A stretch of DNA of 21,681 nucleotides from an uncultured bacterium (GTDB taxonomy: Bacteria; Bacillota_I; Bacilli_A; RF39; UBA660): the NCBI GenBank assembly GCA_949288625.1, contig CASEKZ010000017.1:1-21681 (forward strand), read 5' to 3'. Shown here piece after piece: positions 5,935 to 13,170 of this stretch. The position numbers and the translations under genes were made by a program. Positions within the stretch are counted from its first letter, which is position 1; every line of letters begins with the position of its first letter. Below the pieces are notes generated by a model that made no database searches, was not told the origin of the DNA, and saw only the letters and a program-made list of their open reading frames with translations.

Positions 5935-8352
5935 TTATGAATATAAATACGGATATAAAACAACCCACACCTGATTTTGCGCATAATCGATTATTCTTTG
6001 TGATTCATAAATATTTTGCATACCTTGACTAACTACTCCACTATATCTTTCAAACTCACCAGTTAAAGGATCTTTAATATAAAAGCCGTCAGAAGACTCT
6101 ACTTCGTAATCAGTAATATTTTTATCTTTTATAAATATATTTATGGCATCATTTTTATACTTATCAGCTTCACCAAAATAAGAAGAAGGATCAATAGTTA
6201 CTTCGTATAATTTTGGTTCATTATTAATTTCTATTTTATAATCTAAATATTTATTTAAGTTTATATTATAAGTAGTTATTTTACCATCTACTACACCCGC
6301 TATAGGATAAAGATGAACTATATAATGGTATTCATATATGCCATTTTCATCTGGTTCATAATTTTTACGTTCCAAATTAAAACTAACAGTATAATCCGAA
6401 AAATCACTTACTCCAACCTTGCTTGCTAATTTATCTATTGCAGCATTCTTAAATTCAGCCGTGGTATCGTAATCCTCAAATGAAATATTAGGATAATAAT
6501 TATATAAGGTTTGTTCATACATATTTCCTTCTGCATCTTGTACTTTATATGTATCAGCAAATATAAAATCCTCTTCTTTTTCATCTATTATAACATGCCA
6601 CAAATTCCTGGTATCCGCATCAATTAGAATTACATCATATCTTACTATAGCATTTCCATCTTCATCACGCATTAAATAATATATATCATATTTCTTACCT
6701 GCATTCATAATAATATTATAATTATCTACTTTAGTCTCATTTTCAAATGCTTTTATAGCAGCATCGATTTTTTCATCAATGTTAGAATAATTACCTTCTA
6801 TATTCGTTGCATTATAGTAAATACCATTATTGTAATTAATGCCATACTCATCTTCTATAACAACATCATCATTGACAAGCATATAATAGACGCTTACAAG
6901 ATTCTCAATTGTTATTTTATCATTAACTTTAATTGGTTCACAATCTGGCCAATCCCCAGTAGAATGATATATTGCAGATAATCCATTTTTCTCAAATATT
7001 TCTTGCATTTCTTTTTCGTCATACAAAGCTGTATTATAATTATTATTTACAAATGATTCAATAGAATCAGATAAGTATTTCTCAATTTCTAACGTTAATT
7101 TATTAATTTTTTCATTTAATTCACTACCTACGTTTACTTCCTCAACTTCATAGGTTATTTTTTTTCTAACTTCCTTATCACTATTAGGTAAACTAATGAT
7201 TAAAACCTCTTCATTATCATTAAGCTCTTCACCTGCACAATAAAGATCATGACATAAACTAATGACGTATAAATTAGAGTTATATTCATAAATTCTTGGT
7301 CCGTCTCCGGCTTCTCCTACAACAACCTTGTTTCCTTGCTCTTTTATGTTTAATCTTTTGGTTTCATTATGTAATAAAACCTCTTCAAGTTGCCATTTTT
7401 CTAAAGATAAACCAGTTTTTACTTTAATAACGTTTTCATCATTAAATTTATTAATTAACCTCGTTAAATCATTATCATATATAATATCTTCTTCTTTAAA
7501 ATTACCAAATACATTTTCACCATAAGTTGTAAAATCTTTGCTATCATACTTATCTTTTATTATAACGCTGTTAAGATTATTATTATTAAATGCATTATCT
7601 TCTAAGTGCATAATGTTACTTGGTATTTCAACAGATATTATTCCTTTATTATCAAATGCTCCTGCTTTAACACCTATAACTTGTTTTCCATGTAACATTT
7701 CTGGTAATTTTACATTTTTTACGCATTCATCACTATAACTAGTTATATATCCATCTTCAGATTGATAACAAACTGAATAATTTACGGTGTATCTGTTTAC
7801 GTCTTCTGCATACGAATAAGTTATCTTTTCACCATCAGTACTATAAACAACAAATTCTTCTAATGTTGCATCTACTAATAAATTGTCATCTTGTAACAAA
7901 ACTCCTTCTGGAAGTTTTTCTTCGTTTATCTTAAGCCCGTCTAAACTTACTTCTATCTTCTTTTCAACGTTATTTACGTAATATAATTTTTGGTATGATA
8001 GATCATCAATTAAACCCTCATCCGTAATCATAATTGCATTATTATCATCATCTAATTCATACCAACCACCAACACCATAATAAACATAAATAACAGGTGC
8101 TTCATATCCGTCTATGCTATTATTAATTTCAGCGTAAAATGCTGCATCATTAGCACCCGCCTTTGCAACCCTAGATGCCGTAAGAACAACATCAGGCTCA
8201 AACTTTGAAACGCCAATTATAATACTGCCTTCTTCAATCTTATCATAATTATCATCTTTGGTTGTTTCTAATATAGTTACCGCTGCAACACTGTTTGTAT
8301 AAAACAAAAATAAAGCCACAAAGGTAAATATGTATTTAATACATTTCTTCAT
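5935..8352 (-). CDS. Secreted protein with BspA-like leucine-rich repeats
   Basis: A large exported protein (805 residues from ATG 8352). A signal peptide covers about the first 25 residues (MKKCIKYIFTFVALFLFY, then TNSVAA). A short LRR_5/BspA-type region follows near 220-270, with the typical IGVKAGAFDNKGIISVEIPSNI and LEDNAFNNNNLNSVII units. The remaining 500 or so residues are acidic, Tyr/Asn-rich and contain several YTVSF/KYDIYYL-like strands that I cannot assign. There is no LPxTG or transmembrane anchor at the C terminus. A GTG at 8358 also starts this frame, but AAGGAG sits only 3 bases from it and 9 bases from ATG 8352, so I prefer the ATG. It is the last gene of the surface operon. 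An adhesin or host-contact role is inference. Confidence 0.75.
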   Translation of the reverse strand: MKKCIKYIFTFVALFLFYTNSVAAVTILETTKDDNYDKIEEGSIIIGVSKFEPDVVLTASRVAKAGANDAAFYAEINNSIDGYEAPVIYVYYGVGGWYELDDDNNAIMITDEGLIDDLSYQKLYYVNNVEKKIEVSLDGLKINEEKLPEGVLLQDDNLLVDATLEEFVVYSTDGEKITYSYAEDVNRYTVNYSVCYQSEDGYITSYSDECVKNVKLPEMLHGKQVIGVKAGAFDNKGIISVEIPSNIMHLEDNAFNNNNLNSVIIKDKYDSKDFTTYGENVFGNFKEEDIIYDNDLTRLINKFNDENVIKVKTGLSLEKWQLEEVLLHNETKRLNIKEQGNKVVVGEAGDGPRIYEYNSNLYVISLCHDLYCAGEELNDNEEVLIISLPNSDKEVRKKITYEVEEVNVGSELNEKINKLTLEIEKYLSDSIESFVNNNYNTALYDEKEMQEIFEKNGLSAIYHSTGDWPDCEPIKVNDKITIENLVSVYYMLVNDDVVIEDEYGINYNNGIYYNATNIEGNYSNIDEKIDAAIKAFENETKVDNYNIIMNAGKKYDIYYLMRDEDGNAIVRYDVILIDADTRNLWHVIIDEKEEDFIFADTYKVQDAEGNMYEQTLYNYYPNISFEDYDTTAEFKNAAIDKLASKVGVSDFSDYTVSFNLERKNYEPDENGIYEYHYIVHLYPIAGVVDGKITTYNINLNKYLDYKIEINNEPKLYEVTIDPSSYFGEADKYKNDAINIFIKDKNITDYEVESSDGFYIKDPLTGEFERYSGVVSQGMQNIYESQRIIDYAQNQVWVVLYPYLYS

Positions 8353-8357
8353 TTTCA

Positions 8358-8642
8358 CTATCTCCTTCTTGGATTTTCTATTTTCTTTATTACACTTTTA
8401 ATAATTAATTTCCCGTTTTTATCAACGTTAATAGTTTGTTTTTCATCATTTAAATAAGTTATATCAATTTTTCCATCTACATGTTTACCATTTTTATTTA
8501 CATATAATTTATACTGATTAACTACACTTTCTTCTTCCTTTTCTAAGGAATAAGAATAATCAGTTTTTTTTATAAACATTAAACCAAACCCTACTATTAA
8601 TAAAACACCAAGTATTATTAAAAATATTATTAATCTTTTCAT
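8358..8642 (-). CDS. Small membrane-anchored protein
   Basis: The protein has 94 residues, with one N-terminal membrane helix (about 4-24) after MKRL, so the rest should face outward. The C-terminal 45 residues (LYVNKNGKHVDGKIDITYL, then NVDKNGKLIIKSVIKKI) align with the end of the protein encoded immediately upstream (LYIINKNTGSIVSGTVTITY, then PTSGKRFVKSAISSV). That shared domain is the only clue to function. It lies 2 bp after the InlB-repeat gene and 5 bp before the LRR gene, so the three are co-transcribed. I know no named family for it. Confidence 0.7.
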   Translation of the reverse strand: MKRLIIFLIILGVLLIVGFGLMFIKKTDYSYSLEKEEESVVNQYKLYVNKNGKHVDGKIDITYLNDEKQTINVDKNGKLIIKSVIKKIENPRRR

Positions 8643-8644
8643 TC

Positions 8645-9520
8645 CTAATTACCTTTTGCATTAGAAACAGAACTTATCGCTGATTTAACAAATCTTTTGC
8701 CACTGGTAGGTATACTAACGGTTTCTGAAGCACCATTTTTATATGTTATGGTAACCGTTCCAGATACGATGCTACCTGTATTTTTGTTAATTATGTATAA
8801 ATCAGCTTGTCCAATAGTACTACCCGCAACATCTACCCATTTATACGAATACTGAGCTTGAGTAGTTGTTGGCTTTGTCGTTGTTGGTTTTGTCGTTGTT
8901 GGTTTTGTCGTCGGTGTTACAGTCGTTGGTGTTTTAGTAGTAGTTTTTACAGATGTTTTTGTTGTGTTTTTCGTTGTACTTTTCTTTTTTGTAGTTGATG
9001 TTGTGTTTTCAACTTCCTTTTCCCAACTTGCTACAAGTGTGATATCACTATTAACTTCTCCTTCAAAATCATAAGGTTTTCCATCAACTAACCAACCCTT
9101 AAATATATATCCTTCTTTTTTAGGATCTAAAGGTTTAGTAATTTTTGTATTTTTTTCAATTACAATATCTGATATTGCACTACCACCATCAGTATCAAAA
9201 CTAATAGTAATAGTTTCCGCATCTTCTTTTAGCCACTTTGCTTTTAAAACCATATTTTTATTTACTTCTTCATTAAAATCATAAACTTCGCCATCAAGTT
9301 GCCAGTATGAAAAGATATATCCTTCTTTTTCTGGATCCTTTGGTTTTTTTACTTTATCATCCTTTTTAACTTTTTGGGAATCAACTATGGTACCACCATC
9401 AGTTTCAAACTTAACATCATAATAAACATTATTAATTTTTACTATTAAAAAAATCAATAATAATATTATTATAAATGCTATGCCCGCTGATATAAGAATG
9501 ATTTTTTTCTTTTTATCCAC
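8645..9520 (-). CDS. Membrane-anchored surface protein with two InlB B-repeats
   Basis: The protein has 291 residues. An N-terminal membrane anchor spans about 7-28. Two Listeria-Bacteroides (InlB B, Flg_new) repeats lie at about 34-96 and 104-166, each with F-x-T-D-G-G, then GYIF-x-x-W, and ending in Trp. A Thr/Lys/Pro-rich spacer (171-220) includes three KPTTT copies. The C-terminal domain (224-291) is shared with the next protein. The start is GTG at 9520, eight bases after AAGGAGG. No promoter is visible between this start and the recombinase cassette 50 bp upstream. These repeats occur in adhesins and internalins; an extracellular, host-facing role is inference. Confidence 0.8.
   Translation of the reverse strand: MDKKKKIILISAGIAFIIILLLIFLIVKINNVYYDVKFETDGGTIVDSQKVKKDDKVKKPKDPEKEGYIFSYWQLDGEVYDFNEEVNKNMVLKAKWLKEDAETITISFDTDGGSAISDIVIEKNTKITKPLDPKKEGYIFKGWLVDGKPYDFEGEVNSDITLVASWEKEVENTTSTTKKKSTTKNTTKTSVKTTTKTPTTVTPTTKPTTTKPTTTKPTTTQAQYSYKWVDVAGSTIGQADLYIINKNTGSIVSGTVTITYKNGASETVSIPTSGKRFVKSAISSVSNAKGN
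8865..8909 (-). repeat. Three tandem 15-bp repeats coding KPTTT units
   Basis: Units at 8865-8879, 8880-8894 and 8895-8909 are identical except for one base in the first. They encode the Thr/Pro stalk of the InlB-repeat protein. Because units are multiples of 3, copy-number changes would lengthen or shorten the stalk in frame. Confidence 0.75.
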
Positions 9521-9562
9521 TTATCTTACCTCCTTATAATAAAGTTCAAAACAAAAGATAGC

Positions 9563-9604
9563 TGATGTTTTTTAATTCATAAAGTTTGTTCCTTTACGAA
9601 TTAT
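9563..9604 (+). repeat. Left inverted repeat and recombination-site candidate
   Basis: Positions 9568-9604 are the exact reverse complement of 10660-10696 (37 bp); allowing one A/T indel the match continues to 9563 and 10702. Inside is a dyad: arm TAATTCATAAAG (9573-9584), centre TTTGTTC (9585-9591), arm CTTTACGAATTA (9592-9603). The arms are complementary except at one position. This 12-7-12 design is that of tyrosine-recombinase core sites. Confidence 0.93.
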
Positions 9605-10518
9605 TATATTAATTTTTCCATTAAACATCTTTTAAGTTCAATATCAGAATGAACATATAAAGAAAGAGTAAGACGAATGTCAGAATGCCCTAGAATCTCA
9701 CTTAAAGTTTTAGGATCAAAACCTTTTTTTATACAGTTAGATGCAAAAGTATGTCTTAAAACATGGAATTTATAGTTATCAATGTTTATTTCTTTTAATA
9801 CTTTTTTAAATTTATTATGATATACCCTAGGATCCATATATTTATCCGTTCCAGTAAGTAGAAATGAATTATTTTTTAAATTATAAGACTTTAAAATAGA
9901 TATGATTTTCTTAGGTAATGGGATAATTCTTGTAGAATTATTTGTTTTAGCATCACTTAAAATTATTTTTGTTTTCATGATACTATCTTTATTTAGATTT
10001 TTTATTCTAATTATTGTTTTAGAGACTAAAATAAAACCTTTATCTAAGTCAATATCTTCTTTTTTTAACGCACAAACCTCACCAATTCTAAGCCCTGTGT
10101 ATAAGCATAAATACATACAAAACCTTGGTAAATCATTTTTCACGTTCGTAACTTGTTCAAACTTAAATTGATCTTTACTTGAAAAAATTTTCACTTCTTT
10201 TTTGGGCACTCGAGGTAATTTTATATCTATATTTATATTAGATATTTTTAAAATTTGTTTTAAAACTACTAAAATATCTTTTAGTGTTTTCTTAGAAATT
10301 ACATTATTAAAATTTCCTCTTTTTTTAGAAATACTACTTATAAAATTATTTATTACCTCTTCATTTATTTTATTACAAACATATTTGCTAAAAAATGGCG
10401 ATATATGATTGTTTACCAATGCATAATAATAACAATAAGTAGATTCTTTTACAACGTATTTTTTTTCATCTAACCATAAATTAACATAATAATTAAATTT
10501 TTTTTTATTTTTTTTCAC
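9604..10518 (-). CDS. Tyrosine recombinase (phage-integrase/XerC type), probable DNA invertase
   Basis: A 304-residue site-specific recombinase. The N-terminal SAM-like core-binding domain covers about 8-95 and the catalytic domain about 108-300. All catalytic residues are present: Arg144 (TGLRIGE), Lys191 (SDAKTNNSTR), His252 and Arg255 (HVLRHTF), His278 (LGHSD) and the Tyr288 nucleophile (LSLYVH). The start is GTG at 10518, preceded by AAAGGA; an ATG two bases upstream meets an immediate stop. It is the only gene between inverted copies of a site that looks like its own substrate. No terminator separates it from the surface operon, so in the present orientation its transcripts could continue into that operon. 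Confidence 0.95.
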   Translation of the reverse strand: MKKNKKKFNYYVNLWLDEKKYVVKESTYCYYYALVNNHISPFFSKYVCNKINEEVINNFISSISKKRGNFNNVISKKTLKDILVVLKQILKISNINIDIKLPRVPKKEVKIFSSKDQFKFEQVTNVKNDLPRFCMYLCLYTGLRIGEVCALKKEDIDLDKGFILVSKTIIRIKNLNKDSIMKTKIILSDAKTNNSTRIIPLPKKIISILKSYNLKNNSFLLTGTDKYMDPRVYHNKFKKVLKEINIDNYKFHVLRHTFASNCIKKGFDPKTLSEILGHSDIRLTLSLYVHSDIELKRCLMEKLI

Positions 10519-10550
10519 ATTATCTTCCTTTCTAAAAATTTAATATCTAT

Positions 10551-10580
10551 TTTAAAATCATTTTGTCTAAAAATCGACAA
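10551..10580 (-). promoter_or_regulatory. Possible recombinase promoter and small dyad
   Basis: The minus strand has TTGTCG (10580-10575), 18 bp, then TTTAAA (10556-10551), a weak SigA match some 30 bases before the GTG start. TTGTC (10563-10567) and GACAA (10576-10580) form a dyad that overlaps the -35 and could be an operator. Both are tentative. Confidence 0.3.
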
Positions 10581-10615
10581 AAAAATACATTTATATGTTT
10601 ATTTTTAGTTTTATA

Positions 10616-10626
10616 TGTGTTATACT
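10616..10626 (+). promoter_or_regulatory. Extended -10 promoter inside the cassette, pointing outward
   Basis: TGTG at 10616-10619, one base, then TATACT at 10621-10626 matches the Gram-positive TRTGnTATAAT element with one mismatch in the -10. The -35 region is poor but upstream DNA is A/T-rich. It now points toward the terminator at 10693-10722. If the cassette inverted, it would point into the InlB-repeat operon and make a leader containing the recombination site. Confidence 0.5.
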
Positions 10627-10659
10627 TATGGCGTAGTAGTAATAAGATAATTTATAAGG

Positions 10660-10702
10660 ATAATTCGTAAAGGAACAAACTTTATGAATTAAAAAAACAT
10701 CA
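10660..10702 (-). repeat. Right inverted repeat and recombination-site candidate
   Basis: Reverse-complement partner of the left repeat. Arms at 10661-10672 and 10680-10691 flank the centre GAACAAA (10673-10679), the reverse complement of the left centre. Its outer A-run and CATCA form part of the adjacent terminator stem. Confidence 0.93.
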
Positions 10703-10722
10703 CGATTTTTTGTGATGTTTTT
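10693..10722. terminator. Bidirectional terminator between the envelope operon and the cassette
   Basis: A perfect 11-bp stem (10693-10703 with 10712-10722) and an 8-base loop, with T-runs on both strands. It ends the ytxH-like operon from the right and would also stop outward transcription from the cassette. The stem shares its left arm with the right inverted repeat. Confidence 0.85.
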
Positions 10723-10729
10723 ACTTATC

Positions 10730-11143
10730 TTATTTTTCTTCTAATTTTTCTAATACTTTTTTCGTAACGTCAATTGCTTTTTCTTTTAAACTTTCTGCCG
10801 CCTTTTCAACCACCGGAGTAGCCTTTTCTTTTGTATAAATAACAAGTTCCTCAGCGTTCTTTTTTAGTTCAGAAGCTTTTTTCTTAGCTATTTTTAATAC
10901 TTTTTCCTTATTTAAATCCTTAATTTCACTAACAATGTTAGTAACCTTTTGTTCTATTTCGTCCCTTACTTCCTTAGCGTCTATTTCCTTAGCTTTTTCA
11001 ATTAAATCACTTGCTTTTTCCATAATGGCTTTTCTTGTTTCTTTACCAGACTTAGGTGCAAACAAAAGCCCTAACGCTGCTCCGGCTAAAGCTCCTAAAA
11101 CGAATTTTCCAGTTCCTTTTTTCTTAGTGTTTTTCTTACTCAT
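10730..11143 (-). CDS. YtxH-like membrane-associated coiled-coil protein
   Basis: A 137-residue protein from ATG 11143 (MSKKNTKKKG), which lies nine bases after AGGAGG; in-frame starts further upstream overlap the previous gene more deeply. Residues about 11-30 form the typical YtxH membrane segment FVLGALAGAALGLLFAPKSGKETR. The rest is a long charged, Lys/Glu-rich helix likely to be coiled coil. YtxH proteins are general-stress/envelope-associated with no proven biochemical role. The gene follows a DUF948/YtxG-like gene, the same pair as in B. subtilis ytxG-ytxH, and overlaps it by 8 bp. Confidence 0.85.
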   Translation of the reverse strand: MSKKNTKKKGTGKFVLGALAGAALGLLFAPKSGKETRKAIMEKASDLIEKAKEIDAKEVRDEIEQKVTNIVSEIKDLNKEKVLKIAKKKASELKKNAEELVIYTKEKATPVVEKAAESLKEKAIDVTKKVLEKLEEK

Positions 11144-11447
11144 CAACATCTTCCTCCTTTTGCTCTTCACTTAACTTTTTCTTTCTTTTTTTAAAAATTC
11201 CTTTAATAAATAATATTATTGAATCTGATATTACTTCTGTTAGCGCTGATAACTTATCAGTTACGGTATCAACAATGTTAAAAACACCATTTAATGACCT
11301 TACCTTATCATCAACACTATCAACGATTCTTTCTACCCTATTCATCGTTTTAATTACCTTAAAACATATTATAATAAGCAAAACAATTAGGATACATAAT
11401 AATATATATACTAAAATTGGTAAATATTCACTTAAAAACGCCTGCAT
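11136..11447 (-). CDS. DUF948/YtxG-like membrane protein
   Basis: A 103-residue protein. The N-terminal membrane helix (about 8-31, IYLPILVYILL-like, very Ile/Leu-rich) precedes an amphipathic helix (MNRVERIVDSVDDKVRSLNGVFNIVDTVTDKL) typical of DUF948, and a highly charged tail (KKRKKKLSEEQKEEDVDE). It overlaps the start of the YtxH-like gene and touches the end of the acidic-protein gene, so translation is probably coupled. The family is linked to general stress in Bacillus but the molecular role is unknown. Confidence 0.8.
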   Translation of the reverse strand: MQAFLSEYLPILVYILLCILIVLLIIICFKVIKTMNRVERIVDSVDDKVRSLNGVFNIVDTVTDKLSALTEVISDSIILFIKGIFKKRKKKLSEEQKEEDVDE

Positions 11448-12385
11448 TATTCACCCTTCCCCTCTTTTTGATACATAGAATCGATTAAGTTAAATAAATC
11501 TTGTTCCTTAGTATCTTCATCGTCATCTAAATCATCAGGTGTTCTTTGTTCATCAACAGGTTGCTTTTTTTGGGCTTTAGCAACTTTTTCTCTTTCTTTA
11601 TCAACGTCTATTTCCTTAAAGTTAATGTTTGGCAATATCATATCGTCATCATCATCAGAATCATCAGATGAAATAACCACTGGTTTTTCTTCTTTAACTT
11701 CCCTTTTCTTTTGCTTTGTTCTAGAAAGTTCCTTTTCTTCTTTTTCCATGTCTTTTTCCGCTTCTTCGATGGTTTTTTTACTCAAGCGTTTCATGGTATC
11801 TTCTAATTCTTCATCTAAGTTTCCATATGCTTTTTTTCTTACCATATCTAGTGATATTTCATCTTCTTGCCCAATCTTTTCAGTCTTTGAAGAACCACTT
11901 TTAATTCTGTTGCCTTCCTCATCTAACAGTCCATATATAGGTGATATTATAGGACTAGGTTTAAACTTTTTCGTTTCCTCTTTTCTTTTACTACCTTGAT
12001 ACAATACCCTTTTAGGCTCTTGCTTTACCGGGTTTATAATAGGCTCAGGTTTCGGCTTTGCAACCATAAAATCATCATCACTGAACTCTGGAAACTTAAA
12101 TTCCGCCTCACTTTTTAAGACCCTTGATTTTATTTCGGTTGACTTTACTTCCTTTGTCTCATCTAGTTTTGGTTCAGAATCATCTTCAATGTATAATTCC
12201 TCTATTTCTTGCGTTTTAGATAAATCCTCATCCAATGATTTTATTTCACTTTTTTTACTTTCTTTTCTAAGTGGTTTTTTAGAGATTTTCTTTACCTCTT
12301 TTTCCTCATCTTCTTCGTCAAATAAGAAACTTTTCATCTTGTTTAACTTGCTTCTTAATCCCATACGAACATTCACACCTTTCAT
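11447..12385 (-). CDS. Acidic, largely disordered protein with an amphipathic N terminus
   Basis: The protein has 312 residues of mostly Lys/Glu/Asp/Ser, with no hydrophobic core and therefore probably disordered. From residue 8 the sequence MGLRSKLNKMKSFLFDEEDEE resembles the membrane-binding helix plus acidic stretch at the start of SepF, suggesting peripheral membrane attachment. One compact uncharged motif, FKPSPIISPIYGLLDEEG at about 142-159, stands out and may be a docking peptide. The C-terminal DLFNLIDSMYQ may form a second helix. Start at 12385 (after GGTGAT) overlaps the previous stop; ATG at 12364 is an alternative. The neighbours are envelope proteins, so a cell-envelope or division scaffold is inferred. 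I recognise no named family. Confidence 0.75.
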   Translation of the reverse strand: MKGVNVRMGLRSKLNKMKSFLFDEEDEEKEVKKISKKPLRKESKKSEIKSLDEDLSKTQEIEELYIEDDSEPKLDETKEVKSTEIKSRVLKSEAEFKFPEFSDDDFMVAKPKPEPIINPVKQEPKRVLYQGSKRKEETKKFKPSPIISPIYGLLDEEGNRIKSGSSKTEKIGQEDEISLDMVRKKAYGNLDEELEDTMKRLSKKTIEEAEKDMEKEEKELSRTKQKKREVKEEKPVVISSDDSDDDDDMILPNINFKEIDVDKEREKVAKAQKKQPVDEQRTPDDLDDDEDTKEQDLFNLIDSMYQKEGKGE

Positions 12386-13114
12386 TTAATCACCATTAGT
12401 ATCTTTATCATCACTTGTTACTTGGTCATTATTTTTTTTAGTAGTTGTAGTTGAGGTTGTTTCTTCCACAATAATTTCCTCTTCTTTTACTTCATCATCA
12501 CTACCATCATACTTATCATACTCTTCAACGTACTCAAGGAAGTTGCCCTCTTTTTCTTTATTCTCAAAGAGCTTATATACTTCTTCTTTAGAATCCAAGT
12601 TCCCTGATTCGTACATCTTCTTTAATAAAGAATCATTAAACTCAATACTAGATAAAATATAACTTATATCCGTGATTGCATCCTTTAAATCAGATTCTTT
12701 TACGTACGTTTCTATTTTAGCATAATTATATAACATTTGAACATATAATTTATCATCATTTTCTTTAATGGTTATATAACCCTTCTTTTTTCCGTTGTTA
12801 ATCTTCTTAGAAAAATAAACATCATCTTCTACTTCATAATCAGGAGTTGATTTATAATAATAACTTACAACGTCAACGTATAAATAATATATATTATTAC
12901 CTCTTCTTAAAACGTCATTATATTCCTTTGCATCAGTTCTAACAACACCATAAGGAGCATAATACTTATATCCCTTTCCAATTACGTTATATGTATTTAT
13001 GTTTAAAGACAAAATTTTATCCATTATCTTTTTATAATCATAATTATCAATTCTAGTTACACTACAACCAGATAATACTATAAGCACAAAAAGTACCAAC
13101 ATGATTTTTTTCAT
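12386..13114 (-). CDS. Putative lipoprotein of unknown function
   Basis: A 242-residue protein from ATG 13114, six bases after GGTGA; a GTG at 13120 lies inside that ribosome binding site. The signal MKKIMLVLFVLIVLSGCS contains a clear lipobox (LSGC), so the mature protein should be lipid-anchored at its Cys on the outer face. The body is Tyr/Lys/Asp-rich (YNVIGKGYKYYAPYGVV), and the tail is acidic then Thr-rich (ETTSTTTTKK). It opens the operon of acidic, DUF948-like and YtxH-like proteins. No family recognised. Confidence 0.8.
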   Translation of the reverse strand: MKKIMLVLFVLIVLSGCSVTRIDNYDYKKIMDKILSLNINTYNVIGKGYKYYAPYGVVRTDAKEYNDVLRRGNNIYYLYVDVVSYYYKSTPDYEVEDDVYFSKKINNGKKKGYITIKENDDKLYVQMLYNYAKIETYVKESDLKDAITDISYILSSIEFNDSLLKKMYESGNLDSKEEVYKLFENKEKEGNFLEYVEEYDKYDGSDDEVKEEEIIVEETTSTTTTKKNNDQVTSDDKDTNGD

Positions 13115-13134
13115 AGACACTCACCTACTTTAAC

Positions 13135-13140
13135 ATTATA
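13135..13140 (-). promoter_or_regulatory. -10 element upstream of the lipoprotein operon
   Basis: A perfect TATAAT on the minus strand lies about 20 bases before the start codon, behind a long T-rich tract. The -35 at 17-bp spacing (TTTTAT) is weak. No clear terminator separates trmB from it. Confidence 0.45.
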
Positions 13141-13170
13141 ACAAAAAAAGAAAAAAAATAAAACCTATAA

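Larger units (their letters stand above)
9563..10702 (-). mobile_element. Putative self-inverting recombinase cassette
   Basis: A 1.1-kb segment that carries only a tyrosine recombinase gene and about 140 bp of upstream DNA, bounded by inverted copies of a 31-bp loxP/dif-like site. The asymmetric centres face opposite ways, so recombination between them would invert the segment and leave the recombinase gene intact (its stop begins at the last base of the repeat). It lies directly upstream of the promoterless surface operon. Integration of a phage or island by this enzyme type would leave direct, not inverted, repeats. A transposon with terminal inverted repeats is the main alternative; I see no target duplication. 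Activity and present orientation are inferred. Confidence 0.7.

Noticed and set aside
8807..8998. Plus-strand frame rich in Cys, Arg and Trp
   Set aside because: It is the antisense of the Thr-rich stalk repeats of the InlB-repeat protein, with no ribosome binding site.
9604..10518. Recombinase as part of a prophage or integrative island
   Set aside because: No phage, replication or conjugation genes are nearby, and the flanking repeats are inverted rather than the direct att repeats expected from integration.
9563..10702. Simple insertion sequence with terminal inverted repeats
   Set aside because: Not fully excluded, but the repeats have a 12-7-12 tyrosine-recombinase core structure and I see no flanking target duplication.
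11625..11999. 124-residue plus-strand frame rich in Ser and Phe
   Set aside because: Antisense shadow of the acidic Lys/Glu-rich gene; its composition is explained by the opposite strand.
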